From Collinsella aerofaciens (GTDB lineage Bacteria; Actinomycetota; Coriobacteriia; Coriobacteriales; Coriobacteriaceae): a DNA stretch of 45,556 nucleotides. Where the stretch lies: positions 1 to 45,556 of the forward strand of contig JAPJOH010000022.1 in the NCBI GenBank assembly GCA_030826265.1, written 5' to 3'. The position numbers and the translations under genes were made by a program. Each line of letters opens with the position of its first letter. The first letter of the stretch is position 1. The notes beneath the pieces were generated by a model, which saw only the letters and a list, made by a program, of their open reading frames with translations, was not told the origin of the DNA and did no database searches. Shown here in pieces: positions 19,871-28,297 of the stretch.

Positions 19871-20287
19871 ATGCTTGAGAACGGCAAATCGATGCCTTCG
19901 GTTGATGCTTGGCTGCGCGAAGCCAAGGCCGATGTTTCGGCGGCTGATTGTGGGATGTACCTGACACACAACGGCGTGGTGCGCGCGACGCCCAAGGCCG
20001 AAGTGCGCGGAGTCGAGACCGATGGCGTGGCGCCAGGCCACAAGGTGGGCGGCATGGTGTTTGGCTTCGATGCCGAAAAGGTGCAGGCCGCTATCGAGGC
20101 GACGCGCACGATGCCGGGTATCGGTTATGTGCGCGTGTGGCTGGCGAGCGGCGAGCTTACCGTGGGCGACGACATCATGCTCGTGCTCATTGGCGGAGAC
20201 ATTCGCCCGCATGTGGTCGATGCGCTGCAGTCGCTCGTCGGCACCATCAAGAACGAGTGCGTGAGCGAGGTCGAGCGCGAGGCGTAA
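19871..20287 (+). CDS. MoaE-like protein (molybdopterin synthase large-subunit fold)
   Basis: 138 aa. The pattern CGMYLTHNGVVRATPKAEV, then GYVRVWLASGELTVGDDIML, then RPHVVDALQSLVGTIKNECV follows the order of MoaE (GVVR-type strand, RIGELWPGDEIV-type strand, final helix with Lys). MoaE adds sulfur to precursor Z together with MoaD in molybdopterin synthesis. The usual His-Arg before the last helix reads IR here, the WK(R/K)E end is missing, and no other moa gene is nearby, so activity is doubtful. ATG 19871 is five bases after AAAGGAG; ATG 19838 with GAGGAA upstream is an alternative. It follows the sortase closely and may share its transcript. Confidence 0.55.
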   Translation: MLENGKSMPSVDAWLREAKADVSAADCGMYLTHNGVVRATPKAEVRGVETDGVAPGHKVGGMVFGFDAEKVQAAIEATRTMPGIGYVRVWLASGELTVGDDIMLVLIGGDIRPHVVDALQSLVGTIKNECVSEVEREA

Positions 20288-20320
20288 GGCCTTGTCGGCA
20301 ATCCGAGTCTGTCTATAGCG

Positions 20321-20361
20321 AAAGCCCGCCGGCAGTTCATGTAGATCTGCCAGCGGGCTTT
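20321..20361. terminator. Bidirectional terminator between convergent genes
   Basis: AAAGCCCGC and GGCAG pair with CTGCC and GCGGGCTTT (one internal mismatch, 11-nt loop). It lies between the MoaE-like gene (+) and the CmpB-type gene (-) and can serve both. Confidence 0.7.
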
Positions 20362-20393
20362 GATGTGTTGGAGCTATTTTGCTCTGGCGTTTG

Positions 20394-21623
20394 CTACACG
20401 CGTGTGGCGTCCTTGGGGCTCATGGTCATACTCTGAAAACGGTTCTCCATATATTCGTTATCGAAATGCTTGTCATAGAACTGTGCGACGGGAATATTTC
20501 GAACGGTTCCGTTGACGCGCTGATACCAATAGTCGAGCGATTGCAACGTCATGACGCCGTCGATCAACATGACGGCGGTCAGGATGACGGTAGCAGAGTA
20601 GCGGCGTTTCCATGGAATCATATTGATGAGCTTAAGCAGGCGCGGCAGCAAGACCTTGATCCAGATGAGGCCACCCAGGCCCCACATGCAGGCAAACGGC
20701 GTGCATGTGCGTCCCCCGGTCAATACCGCGATGGGATCGGGCATGCCGAATAGCCTAATGTGTGAATAGCTCCACGACACCACGCCAAATGAGGTCTGCA
20801 TAAACCAGCCTACAAACACCTCGAAAGCGCCGCCGATCAGGGCACTTACCAGGAAAATGATCAGAGGATTCTTTTTATAGAAGCGGTTGAGCGCCATGGT
20901 CATGAGCACCGCGCCAAATCCGTAGATGGGGCTAAAGGGGCCAAATAGCATACCGGCACGGTCCTGATAGACGCCGGGATCGACGACGACCATATACCAG
21001 ACTTCCTCGAGAATGAGACCTAACACGCTGCAGACGAAGAATACCCAGAACAGGTTGAAGTAGTTGAGCTTGATGTAGCCCTCGCCGGTTTCGTCGCGGC
21101 CGAGCATCCCCTCGGCGGCGGCATCGCGGTCGAGCATCTCTTGCAGACGGCGCTGCAGTTCGCGCTCCTGGCGTAGCGTGGGGTCGACGGTGGCCGACAG
21201 CGCAATGAGGATGACAAGCTGGACGGCGGGGCGCAGCAGGAAGGGTCCGATGCCCTGGAGCATCACGTCAACTAAAAGCTCCACGACGGTAAATGCGATG
21301 AGGACGTAAGACAGGCGGGCGGCATTGCGCCGCTGGTCCTTGATGAGGTCCAGGCTAAAGACGATCAAGATGATCGCGCTTGCCGCCGAGAGCATAATGC
21401 CGGCGACGATAAGGCCAACCGCGACTAGGGTGTTATCACCGAGCTTAGCGGCGACGTTGCCGTTAATGAGTGCGGTGATGGCCTGCCACATAAAGACGGC
21501 GACTGACGGGAGCGTGCCCACGCCAGATAGGGTGCACAGGACTGCGTAGACCTTGATGATAAGGGGGATCTTCTTGGCCTCCGTGGTGCTGGGGACACTG
21601 GGGTCGAGTTGATTTCGATCCAT
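20394..21623 (-). CDS. Putative ABC transporter permease, CmpB-type membrane protein
   Basis: 409 aa with about ten hydrophobic helices in two blocks separated by a charged segment near residues 155-185 (RQERELQRRLQEMLDRDAAAE). The second block contains GMLFGPFSPIYGFGAVLM and the FEVFVGWFMQ region, characteristic of the PF06541 (ABC_trans_CmpB) family of predicted permeases. Transport function is a family prediction, and no ATPase gene is adjacent. The ATG at 21623 follows AGAAAGG. A 7-bp inverted repeat, CTTGTAG-N4-CTACAAG (21640-21657), lies just upstream and could be an operator or leader hairpin. Convergent to the MoaE-like gene and divergent from purF. Confidence 0.75.
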   Translation of the reverse strand: MDRNQLDPSVPSTTEAKKIPLIIKVYAVLCTLSGVGTLPSVAVFMWQAITALINGNVAAKLGDNTLVAVGLIVAGIMLSAASAIILIVFSLDLIKDQRRNAARLSYVLIAFTVVELLVDVMLQGIGPFLLRPAVQLVILIALSATVDPTLRQERELQRRLQEMLDRDAAAEGMLGRDETGEGYIKLNYFNLFWVFFVCSVLGLILEEVWYMVVVDPGVYQDRAGMLFGPFSPIYGFGAVLMTMALNRFYKKNPLIIFLVSALIGGAFEVFVGWFMQTSFGVVSWSYSHIRLFGMPDPIAVLTGGRTCTPFACMWGLGGLIWIKVLLPRLLKLINMIPWKRRYSATVILTAVMLIDGVMTLQSLDYWYQRVNGTVRNIPVAQFYDKHFDNEYMENRFQSMTMSPKDATRV

Positions 21624-21872
21624 ACGCTACCTTTCTCGTCTTGTAGTAGCCTACAAGGATACGCCGACGACCAGCTAAAAGACAGGACGAACGTCCCAAT
21701 TGCAACAATGTAGCCCCTAGCGCGGGCGAGACACGGCGCACGGGAAGTCTTCGAGGCCGTTGCCCCTGAGAGTGGACTACCCAATAAAATGTTTGGTCGC
21801 AAAACGGATAATAAGCTCGGTGGGCTTTTAAAAAGCGCTGCTCATGCGCGGGGGAGCGCGTCGCGCCGTGCG

Positions 21873-21878
21873 TATAAT
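21873..21878 (+). promoter_or_regulatory. -10 element of the purF promoter
   Basis: TATAAT, a perfect -10, lies 41 bases before the purF ATG. No clear -35 is visible, and a short GGCG/CGCC hairpin follows in the leader. I see no purine riboswitch in the 296-bp gap. Confidence 0.4.
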
Positions 21879-21919
21879 AAGGCGGGTAACGCCAAAATAC
21901 GAGGCTCTGAGGGGATGCC

Positions 21920-23590
21920 ATGTCTCAAGAAACCATCCGCGCGGCCGAGCGTGCCGCGGGACAGGTGAACGCCATGTCGACGTATGATCCGGACTCTGAC
22001 CAGCTGCATGAGGAATGCGGCGTTTTTGGTGTCTGGGCGCCCGATCGCGACGTGGCTCGACTGACGTACTTTGGCCTGCGTGCACTGCAGCATCGCGGCC
22101 AAGAATCGGCGGGAATCGCCGTTGGTGACGGCGGTACGGTTATGGTCCGCAAGGATCTGGGCCTGCTCGACCGCGTGTTCTCCAATGCCGACTTGTCGAC
22201 GCTCTCCGGTCAGCTGGCCGTGGGTCATGTGCGCTACGGCACCGCCGGCGCCAAGAGCTGGGAAGCCTCTCAGCCGCACCTCTCTACCATCAATAGCGTC
22301 ATTATCGCGCTCGCGCACAACGGCACCCTCGTCAACACCGACGAGCTGCGTCGCCAGCTGATCGAGCTGGGCGTACCGTTCCTCTCCAACTCGGATTCCG
22401 AGGTCGCGACCAAACTCATCGGCTACTTTACTCAGCGTACTGGCCATCTGCGCGAGGGCATTCGCAAGACCATGGAGCTCGTGCGCGGCGGCTACGCCAT
22501 GACGCTCATCAACGAGCAGGCGCTCTACGCATTCCGCGATCCGCACGGCATTCGCCCGCTCGTGCTGGGCAAGCTGGTGGATGAGGGCCTGGACCAGGCC
22601 GATGCCGCATCCGTTTCGCAGCTGCCGTCGCAGGACGGCGCCGCGACGGTCGACGCCACCACCCATGTCACGCGCGCCGGCGGCTGGGTCGTTGCCTCCG
22701 AGACCTGCGCGCTCGATATCGTGGGCGCCGAGTACGTCCGCGACGTCCGTCCCGGTGAGATTTTGCGCATCAGCGCCGAGGGCCTTGTGTCCGAGCAGGG
22801 CGTGCCTGCCGCCGAAGAGCCTGCTAACTGCATTTTTGAGCAGGTCTACTTTGCTCGCCCCGATTCCATCATGAACGGCAAGAGCGTCTACGCCTGCCGT
22901 TATGACATGGGTCGTCAGCTGGCACATGAGGAGCCCGTCGAGGCCGACCTGGTCATCGGCGTGCCCGACTCCGGCCTGCCGCCCGCGGAGGGCTATTCGC
23001 ACGAGAGTGGCATTCCCTTTGGCGAGGGCCTCATCAAGAACCGCTATGTGGGCCGTACGTTTATCGAGCCTACGCAGGAGCTGCGCGCCATGGGCGTGCG
23101 CATGAAACTCAACCCGCTGCGCGACAACATCGAGGGCAAGCGCCTGGTCGTCATCGACGACTCCATCGTGCGCGGCACCACCATGGTGCAGCTCGTCAAG
23201 ATGCTGCGCAACGCTGGCGCCAAGGAGATTCATATCCGCATCAACTCGCCCGAGGTCATCTGGCCGTGTTTCTACGGTATCGATACCGACGTGCAGTCGC
23301 AGCTTATCAGCGCCAACAAGACGGTCGACGAGATTTGCGAGTATATCGGCGCCGATTCGCTGGCCTTCCTTTCGGTCGAGGGCCTGCTGAAGGTCATGCC
23401 CAAGGGCGGCTACTGCGATGCGTGCTTTACCGGCCGCTACCCCGTGGCGATTCCCGAGAGCTTTGGCCGCGACAAGTTTATGGAGGGCTTTAAGCCCCGA
23501 AACCTGGATAAGCCGCTGCATTTTGACGACGACGCCGTGGTCGAGAAATACGACGACCGCAGCTGGGAAGAGAAGCACGGCGAGGCCTAA
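21920..23590 (+). CDS. purF: Amidophosphoribosyltransferase
   Basis: 556 aa. Makes 5-phosphoribosylamine from PRPP and glutamine, the first committed purine step. The N-terminal nucleophile is Cys33 in EECGVFGVWA; the 32 residues before it would be removed as a propeptide, as in Bacillus-type enzymes. Ntn glutaminase motifs RALQHRGQESAGIA and GHVRYGTAGA follow. The PRPP motif is RLVVIDDSIVRGTT (about residue 405), and CDACFTGRYP near the C-terminus is a cluster-ligand region of the Fe-S type. It is longer than the common 480-500 because of the propeptide and a C-terminal extension. The ribosome-binding site is GAGGGG. Confidence 0.96.
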   Translation: MSQETIRAAERAAGQVNAMSTYDPDSDQLHEECGVFGVWAPDRDVARLTYFGLRALQHRGQESAGIAVGDGGTVMVRKDLGLLDRVFSNADLSTLSGQLAVGHVRYGTAGAKSWEASQPHLSTINSVIIALAHNGTLVNTDELRRQLIELGVPFLSNSDSEVATKLIGYFTQRTGHLREGIRKTMELVRGGYAMTLINEQALYAFRDPHGIRPLVLGKLVDEGLDQADAASVSQLPSQDGAATVDATTHVTRAGGWVVASETCALDIVGAEYVRDVRPGEILRISAEGLVSEQGVPAAEEPANCIFEQVYFARPDSIMNGKSVYACRYDMGRQLAHEEPVEADLVIGVPDSGLPPAEGYSHESGIPFGEGLIKNRYVGRTFIEPTQELRAMGVRMKLNPLRDNIEGKRLVVIDDSIVRGTTMVQLVKMLRNAGAKEIHIRINSPEVIWPCFYGIDTDVQSQLISANKTVDEICEYIGADSLAFLSVEGLLKVMPKGGYCDACFTGRYPVAIPESFGRDKFMEGFKPRNLDKPLHFDDDAVVEKYDDRSWEEKHGEA

Positions 23591-23747
23591 AACCTGCCAT
23601 GTAGGAACAGGTTCATTTTGGTAGGTTTTACCTGCTGTTTTGTTGATATGACGGCGCGTGCTGTTATGGCGCGCGCCGAAATGAACGCAACTATGAGCAC
23701 CGTTTGGCGCCCGGGCGGCGCCACGGTAGTGGGAGAGGAAGGCTCAG

Positions 23748-24851
23748 ATGAGCGACAGCAAGCATGTGACGTATGAGGATGCCGGCGTCGATACCGCCGA
23801 GGGCGGCCGCGCCGTCGACGCTATTAAGCAAATGGTTAAGGACACCAATCGTCCCGAGGTCATCGGCGGTATCGGTGGCTTTGGTGGCTTATTCTCGGCC
23901 GCCGCGCTTAAGGATATGGAGGACCCGATTCTGATCAGCGGTACCGACGGCGTGGGCACCAAACTTGTGCTCGCCCAGATCATGGATCGTCACGAGACGG
24001 TGGGCCAGGACCTGGTCGCCATGTGCGTCAACGACATTTTGGCTTCGGGCGCCGAGCCGCTGTTCTTCCTGGACTACGTTGCCATCGGCCACATTGAGGC
24101 CGAGCACATGGCAAAGATCATCAAGGGTGTGGCCGACGGCTGCAAGCTCGCGGGCTGCGCGCTCGTGGGCGGTGAGATGGCCGAGCACCCCGGCGTCATG
24201 GCTCCGGCCGACTACGACCTTGCCGGCTTTACCGTGGGCGTCGTCGACCGTCCCAAGATGCTCGACCCCGCGAACGTCCGCCCCGGCGACGTGATTCTGG
24301 GCCTGCCTTCCACCGGCGTGCACTCCAACGGCTACTCGCTCGTGCGTAAGGTCATCGGCGTCGACGGTATTAAGCCGGGCACGCCCGAGGCCGCCGCTAA
24401 GGCCGAGGAGCTGAGCCGTCCGCTCGAGGAGCTCGGCGGCGCATCGCTGGCAGACGCCCTGTTGGCCCCCACGCGCATCTATGTCAAGCCGATTCTTGAG
24501 TTGCTGCGCGGCGGCGCCAACGTGCACGCTATCGCCCACATCACTGGCGGCGGTATTACCGAGAACCTCAACCGCGCGCTCGCCGACGACGTCGACGCCG
24601 TGGTCACCCGCAACGGTGCCGAGATGGGTTGGGACGTTCCGCCCGTCATCACCTATGTGTCGTGCCAGGCCGAGCTTGCGCCCAACGAGGCGTGCAAGAC
24701 CTTCAACATGGGCGTTGGCCTGTGCCTGATCGTCGCCCCCGAGGACGAGGCCGCGGTTACCGAGGCCCTGGTCGCGCTGGGCGAGAAGCCGTTCCGCGTG
24801 GGCGAGTGCGTCGAGGGTTCCGGTAAGGTCGTGTACTCCGATGAGCGCTAA
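23748..24851 (+). CDS. purM: Phosphoribosylformylglycinamidine cyclo-ligase (AIR synthetase)
   Basis: 367 aa. ATP-dependent closure of FGAM to AIR. Family motifs: VTYEDAGVDTAEGGRAVDAI, GFGGLFSA, LISGTDGVGTKLVLA, DLVAMCVNDI, GCALVGGEMAEHPGVM, GLPSTGVHSNGYSLVR and ITGGGITENL. ATG 23748 has GAGAGGAAGG. The 157-bp gap from purF holds imperfect hairpins (for example AACCTG/CAGGTT at 23591-23613 and GGCGCC-N5-GGCGCC near 23713) but no clear terminator, so read-through from purF is possible. The end overlaps the purN start by 11 bases, indicating translational coupling. Confidence 0.97.
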   Translation: MSDSKHVTYEDAGVDTAEGGRAVDAIKQMVKDTNRPEVIGGIGGFGGLFSAAALKDMEDPILISGTDGVGTKLVLAQIMDRHETVGQDLVAMCVNDILASGAEPLFFLDYVAIGHIEAEHMAKIIKGVADGCKLAGCALVGGEMAEHPGVMAPADYDLAGFTVGVVDRPKMLDPANVRPGDVILGLPSTGVHSNGYSLVRKVIGVDGIKPGTPEAAAKAEELSRPLEELGGASLADALLAPTRIYVKPILELLRGGANVHAIAHITGGGITENLNRALADDVDAVVTRNGAEMGWDVPPVITYVSCQAELAPNEACKTFNMGVGLCLIVAPEDEAAVTEALVALGEKPFRVGECVEGSGKVVYSDER

Positions 24852-25542
24852 CGAGCAGATGGCTGCTGCCGAGGGCCTGGGCTTTGTGCCCTACACCCGT
24901 CCGACCGGCACCGATACGGCCGAGCCGCTCAAGATCGGTGTGCTCATCAGCGGTTCGGGTACCAACCTGCAGGCGTTGATCGATCTGATCGCCGCCGGCA
25001 AGCTCAACGCTTCGATTGAGCTTGTGGTGTCGAGCCGTCCTTCGGCTAAGGGTTTGCAGCGCGCTGAGCGCGCGGGCATCCAGACGCTCACGCTGTCCAA
25101 GGATGTCTATGCCGACCCTATTGCCGCCGACGAGATCATCGCGCACGAGCTTCTCGAGCGCGGCTGCGAGTATGTGGTCATGGCCGGCTACATGCGCATG
25201 GTGCACACGCCGCTGCTGGCGGCGTTTCCCAACCGCGTGGTCAACTTGCATCCGGCGCTGCTGCCGAGCTTTACCGGTGCGCATGCGATCGACGATGCCT
25301 TTGCGCGCGGTGTCAAGGTGACTGGCGTGACCGTGCATTTTGCCAACGAGATCTACGACAACGGCCCCATCATCGCCCAGCGCGCGCTGGCTGTTGAGGA
25401 GGGCTGGGATGTCGACACGCTCGAGGAGCACATCCATGCGATTGAGCACGTGCTGTATCCCGAGGTTGTTCAGATGCTCGCCGACGGCCGTGTCCACGTG
25501 CTGGAGAGCGGCAAGGTCGCAATTGATGCGCCCCGCGGCTAG
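24841..25542 (+). CDS. purN: Phosphoribosylglycinamide formyltransferase (GAR transformylase)
   Basis: 233 aa. Transfers the formyl group of 10-formyltetrahydrofolate to GAR. The fold begins KIGVLISGSGTNLQALIDLI near residue 32. Catalytic features: MAGYMRMV, NLHPALLPSFTGAHAIDDAF (Asn and His) and TGVTVHFANEIYDNGPIIAQ (Asp). About 30 N-terminal residues precede the usual start. ATG 24841 lies inside the purM end (11-bp overlap), so the pair is coupled. A terminator follows at 25573-25618. Confidence 0.96.
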   Translation: MSANEQMAAAEGLGFVPYTRPTGTDTAEPLKIGVLISGSGTNLQALIDLIAAGKLNASIELVVSSRPSAKGLQRAERAGIQTLTLSKDVYADPIAADEIIAHELLERGCEYVVMAGYMRMVHTPLLAAFPNRVVNLHPALLPSFTGAHAIDDAFARGVKVTGVTVHFANEIYDNGPIIAQRALAVEEGWDVDTLEEHIHAIEHVLYPEVVQMLADGRVHVLESGKVAIDAPRG

Positions 25543-25572
25543 CGGTGCACAGTACAATTTAGCCGAGTAGTC

Positions 25573-25618
25573 AGGGTGGTCATTGGCGCCAAGGCGCGCG
25601 TGGCCACCTTTTGTTTTG
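25573..25618 (+). terminator. Terminator after purN
   Basis: A 10-bp stem with two wobbles (25573-25582 with 25601-25610) and a GC-rich inner loop, followed by TTTTGTTTT. Confidence 0.75.
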
Positions 25619-25620
25619 GG

Positions 25621-25676
25621 TAGTCATCGGGGACGGTCTTTAACGACTAGTCATTCAAGAACGCCTCCGATGACTA
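25621..25676. repeat. GGGGAC-type inverted repeat upstream of the EIIA gene
   Basis: Perfect 10-bp ends TAGTCATCGG/CCGATGACTA (25621-25630, 25667-25676) enclose a degenerate inner palindrome centred on ACTAGT, with GGGGACGG next to the left end. Related in design to the element at 28125-28191. Confidence 0.6.
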
Positions 25677-25694
25677 GGTGAGAGAGGTGAGCGC

Positions 25695-26159
25695 ATGGCG
25701 GATAACGAAGCGCTGTTTACGCCTGAGTTGGTGTTTTTTGATTGGGAGTGTGCGACGCCGGATGAGGTGTTCGCGCGGCTTGAGGGCGAGCTTGCACCAC
25801 ATGGCTACATTGCATCCGGTTGGCTCGATGCCGTCCGCACGCGCGAGGATGCCTATCCCACGGGTCTCGCTATGCCGGCGGCAAACATTGCCATTCCGCA
25901 TACCGATCCGGGGTTTGTGGCCAAGCCCTATATCGCGGTGGTGAAGCCCGCCGCGCCCGTGACATTTAACGCTATGGCTGGCATGGGCGCTCCGGTGCCG
26001 GCGCAGATCGTCATCAATCTTGGCATCGCCGAGCCGGGCGGCCAGGTCGAGGCCCTGCAGGCACTCATGAACATCTTTATGGGCGCCGATGCCGCAGCCG
26101 ACGTGCTCGGCCAGACCACGCCCCAGGGCATGGTCGACGCCATCCGCCGCCACTTCTAA
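25695..26159 (+). CDS. PTS sugar transporter EIIA domain protein (galactitol/fructose type)
   Basis: 154 aa, a single EIIA type-2 domain. The phosphorylated histidine is His69 in NIAIPHTDPG; YIAVVKPAAPVTFNAM and LMNIFMGADAAADVL match the fructose/mannitol/galactitol EIIA fold. Such domains pass phosphate from HPr to a EIIB. No EIIB, EIIC or sugar-metabolism gene is nearby, so it is an orphan that may serve a distant permease or act in regulation. The ribosome-binding site AGAGGTG precedes ATG 25695. Confidence 0.85.
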   Translation: MADNEALFTPELVFFDWECATPDEVFARLEGELAPHGYIASGWLDAVRTREDAYPTGLAMPAANIAIPHTDPGFVAKPYIAVVKPAAPVTFNAMAGMGAPVPAQIVINLGIAEPGGQVEALQALMNIFMGADAAADVLGQTTPQGMVDAIRRHF

Positions 26160-26171
26160 GGTGGGGCTGAG

Positions 26172-26262
26172 TCGGCACTTGGGGACTGTCCCTAACTGCC
26201 GGCTGCCAGAGCTGTCCCCTTTGCACCAAAATGGTGCAGATTAATCTGTCCCCAATGCACCA
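26172..26262. repeat. Degenerate GGGGACAG-motif cluster
   Basis: Within 90 bp there are TTGGGGAC, TGTCCCTAA, CTGTCCCC and CTGTCCCCAA, plus a TTTGCACCA/TGGTGCAGA hairpin. It appears to be overlapping or decayed copies of the palindrome family, between the EIIA and foldase genes. Confidence 0.5.
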
Positions 26263-26329
26263 AGCGTGCCGCGGGGGCTGCGTTGTGACACAATGGCGTT
26301 TGTTCGATTCGTTATGCGAAAGGCCAACT

Positions 26330-27550
26330 ATGGCAAATAAGAAAAAGAACTCCGAGGCCGCGCCGACGCCCGAGCAGCAGGCCCGCGCTGCCTCCAGCTC
26401 TCGCAAGAAGCAGCGCAAGACGTACGTGTCTAAGACCGTCAAGATCGTTCTGGTGGTCATCGGCGTGCTGGCGATGCTGCTTTCCGTCTCGGCGATGGCG
26501 TGCTCCGGCCTTATGTCGCAGGCTGAGGACACCTCGGGCTACAAGCTGACCGGCGGTGTTGCTGCCACTATCAACGGCACCAACCTTACCGAGGACACCG
26601 TGACCAAGCAGATCATGAGCATGCGCACGTCCTACGGCTACACCAAGGATGAGGATTGGGCGCAGTATCTGGTTGACAACGACCTCACGCCCAAGAAGTA
26701 CCGCAAGCAACTCATCGACTCCTACACGCAGCAGATTCTGCTTCAACAGGCACAGAAGGAGAACGGCGTGACGGTGTCGGACGAGGAGGTCGAGAAGGCT
26801 TGGAAGGACGCGTGCAAGAGCGCGGGCGGAGCCAAGGCCTTTAAGAAGACCCTCAAGACCTACGGCTATACCGAGGACACCTACAAGGACTCGCTCAAGG
26901 AGAGTCTGGCGCAACAGAAACTCAAGGATGCCGTCGCGCCCACGAGCAAGCCCAAGGACAGCGAGATTGTCGATTACATCAACGAAAATCTGTCCAGCTA
27001 CAACGACGCCCGCCGCTCGTCGAACATCCTGATCAAGGTTGATTCCGACGCTTCCGACGAGGACAAGGCTGCCGCCAAGGCCAAGGCGCAGGAGTGCCTG
27101 GACAAGATCAACTCCGGTGAGCTGAGCTTTGAGGACGCCGTTGAGCAGTACTCCGAGGACACCGGTTCCAAGGAGAAGAAGGGCGATGTGGGCTGGGATA
27201 AGCTCACCACCTTTGTCGACAGCTACCAGACGGCGCTCGAGGGACTCAACAAGGGCGACGTGAGCGAAGTCGTCGAGTCGACCTATGGCTACCACATCAT
27301 CAAGTGCACCGACTACTTCCATGTCGATAATCAGGTTGATGACATCAACCAGGTGCCCAAGGACATCAAAAAGTACGTCTCCAACGTGGTGAAGACGCAA
27401 GCGGCCAGCACCGCGTACAGCGAGTGGCTGGAGCAGTACAAGAAGGATGCCGACATCACCGTCAACCCCATGCCCAAAGACGTACCCTATAACGTGAGTC
27501 TGAAGGGTGTCACCAAGAGTTCGACCGACGATTCGTCGACGACTGAGTAA
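26330..27550 (+). CDS. Membrane-anchored parvulin-type peptidyl-prolyl isomerase (PrsA/SurA-like)
   Basis: 406 aa. A basic, Lys-rich cytoplasmic N-terminus (about 1-40) is followed by one hydrophobic segment (IVLVVIGVLAMLLSVSAMAC, about 41-63). It could be an anchor or a poor lipobox ending in Cys. A SurA-N-like helical region follows (about 70-220). The PpiC domain (about 220-330) includes NILIKVDSDA, FEDAVEQYSEDTGSKEKKGDVGW and YGYHIIKCTDYF. Such proteins help exported proteins fold outside the membrane. ATG 26330 follows GAAAGG. A wobble-paired GC hairpin (27556-27581) after the stop codon lies before the next gene. Confidence 0.88.
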   Translation: MANKKKNSEAAPTPEQQARAASSSRKKQRKTYVSKTVKIVLVVIGVLAMLLSVSAMACSGLMSQAEDTSGYKLTGGVAATINGTNLTEDTVTKQIMSMRTSYGYTKDEDWAQYLVDNDLTPKKYRKQLIDSYTQQILLQQAQKENGVTVSDEEVEKAWKDACKSAGGAKAFKKTLKTYGYTEDTYKDSLKESLAQQKLKDAVAPTSKPKDSEIVDYINENLSSYNDARRSSNILIKVDSDASDEDKAAAKAKAQECLDKINSGELSFEDAVEQYSEDTGSKEKKGDVGWDKLTTFVDSYQTALEGLNKGDVSEVVESTYGYHIIKCTDYFHVDNQVDDINQVPKDIKKYVSNVVKTQAASTAYSEWLEQYKKDADITVNPMPKDVPYNVSLKGVTKSSTDDSSTTE

Positions 27551-27604
27551 TCATGGGGCGGTGCTCGCGCGAGTGCCGCCCACACTATTGAGGAGGATTT
27601 GCAG

Positions 27605-28048
27605 ATGACCAACGAAGAGCTGCAGAAGGAAATGATTGCGGCCATGAAGGCCAAGGACAAGGTTCGCCTGTCCATCATTCGCCAGGTTAAGGCCGAGGTG
27701 AAGAATATCGAGGTCAATGAGCGCCGCGATGTGACCGAGGAAGACGTCAACAGCATGATCAAGCGTCTGATCAAGCAGACGAGCGAGACGCTGGAGATGT
27801 CCATCAAGGCCGGCACCGACCAGGAGCGTACCGACAACCTGACCGAGCAGGTCAAGATTCTGGAGAGCCTGCTGCCCGCGCAGGTTTCGGGCGAGGAGCT
27901 CGAGGCCCTGATCGAGCAGGTTATCGCCGAGCTGGGCGCCACGTCCAAGAAGCAGATGGGCCAGGTTATGGGCGCACTCGGCAAGGCCACCGGTGGCAAC
28001 TTCGATAAGCCGGCCGCGGCAAAGATCGTCGGAGCCAAACTCGCGTAG
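27605..28048 (+). CDS. GatB/YqeY domain-containing protein
   Basis: 147 aa, the stand-alone YqeY family related to the C-terminal tail domain of GatB. The sequence shows MTNEELQKEMIAAMKAKDK at the start, RLSIIRQVKAEVKNIEV, KILESLLPAQVS and a C-terminal QMGQVMGAL followed by FDKPAAAKIV. The fold is helical and predicted to bind tRNA; the exact role is unclear. ATG 27605 is eight bases after AGGAGG; a TTG at 27599 is too close. Follows the foldase gene by about 50 bases and ends at a terminator. Confidence 0.92.
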   Translation: MTNEELQKEMIAAMKAKDKVRLSIIRQVKAEVKNIEVNERRDVTEEDVNSMIKRLIKQTSETLEMSIKAGTDQERTDNLTEQVKILESLLPAQVSGEELEALIEQVIAELGATSKKQMGQVMGALGKATGGNFDKPAAAKIVGAKLA

Positions 28049-28079
28049 GGGCCGAGCGGTACATAGTTGATGTTTAGGG

Positions 28080-28111
28080 GGGGCGTGGCCGTCATGGTCG
28101 CGCCCCTTTTT
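28080..28111 (+). terminator. Terminator after the YqeY gene
   Basis: An 11-bp stem (28080-28090 with 28096-28106, two wobbles), 5-nt loop, followed by TTTTT. Confidence 0.82.
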
Positions 28112-28124
28112 GCTGGGCTGGGCA

Positions 28125-28191
28125 CTCATTGGGGACAGGCTTAAATGAGTGCCCAATGAGCAGGTACTCATTTAAGTCTGTCCCCAATGAC
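28125..28191. repeat. 26-bp near-perfect inverted repeat containing GGGGACAG
   Basis: Arms 28125-28150 and 28166-28191 match at 24 of 26 positions around a 15-nt loop. Each arm carries CATTGGGGACAG(G/A)CTTAAATGAGT. Lies between the YqeY terminator and the amino acid transporter operon. Confidence 0.8.
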
Positions 28192-28297
28192 TAGGTGGAA
28201 GGTTGCGGGTTCTTTACGGGAATGTAGTGTGGGCTGCGGAAACGTGATTCTTTCCGTACAATAGTTCAACTCGTGTAAACGCAGGGAAGGGACATTC

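Noticed and set aside
21624..21919. Purine riboswitch upstream of purF
   Set aside because: The conserved junction and loop sequences of the purine aptamer are not present; only a -10 box and a short hairpin are seen.
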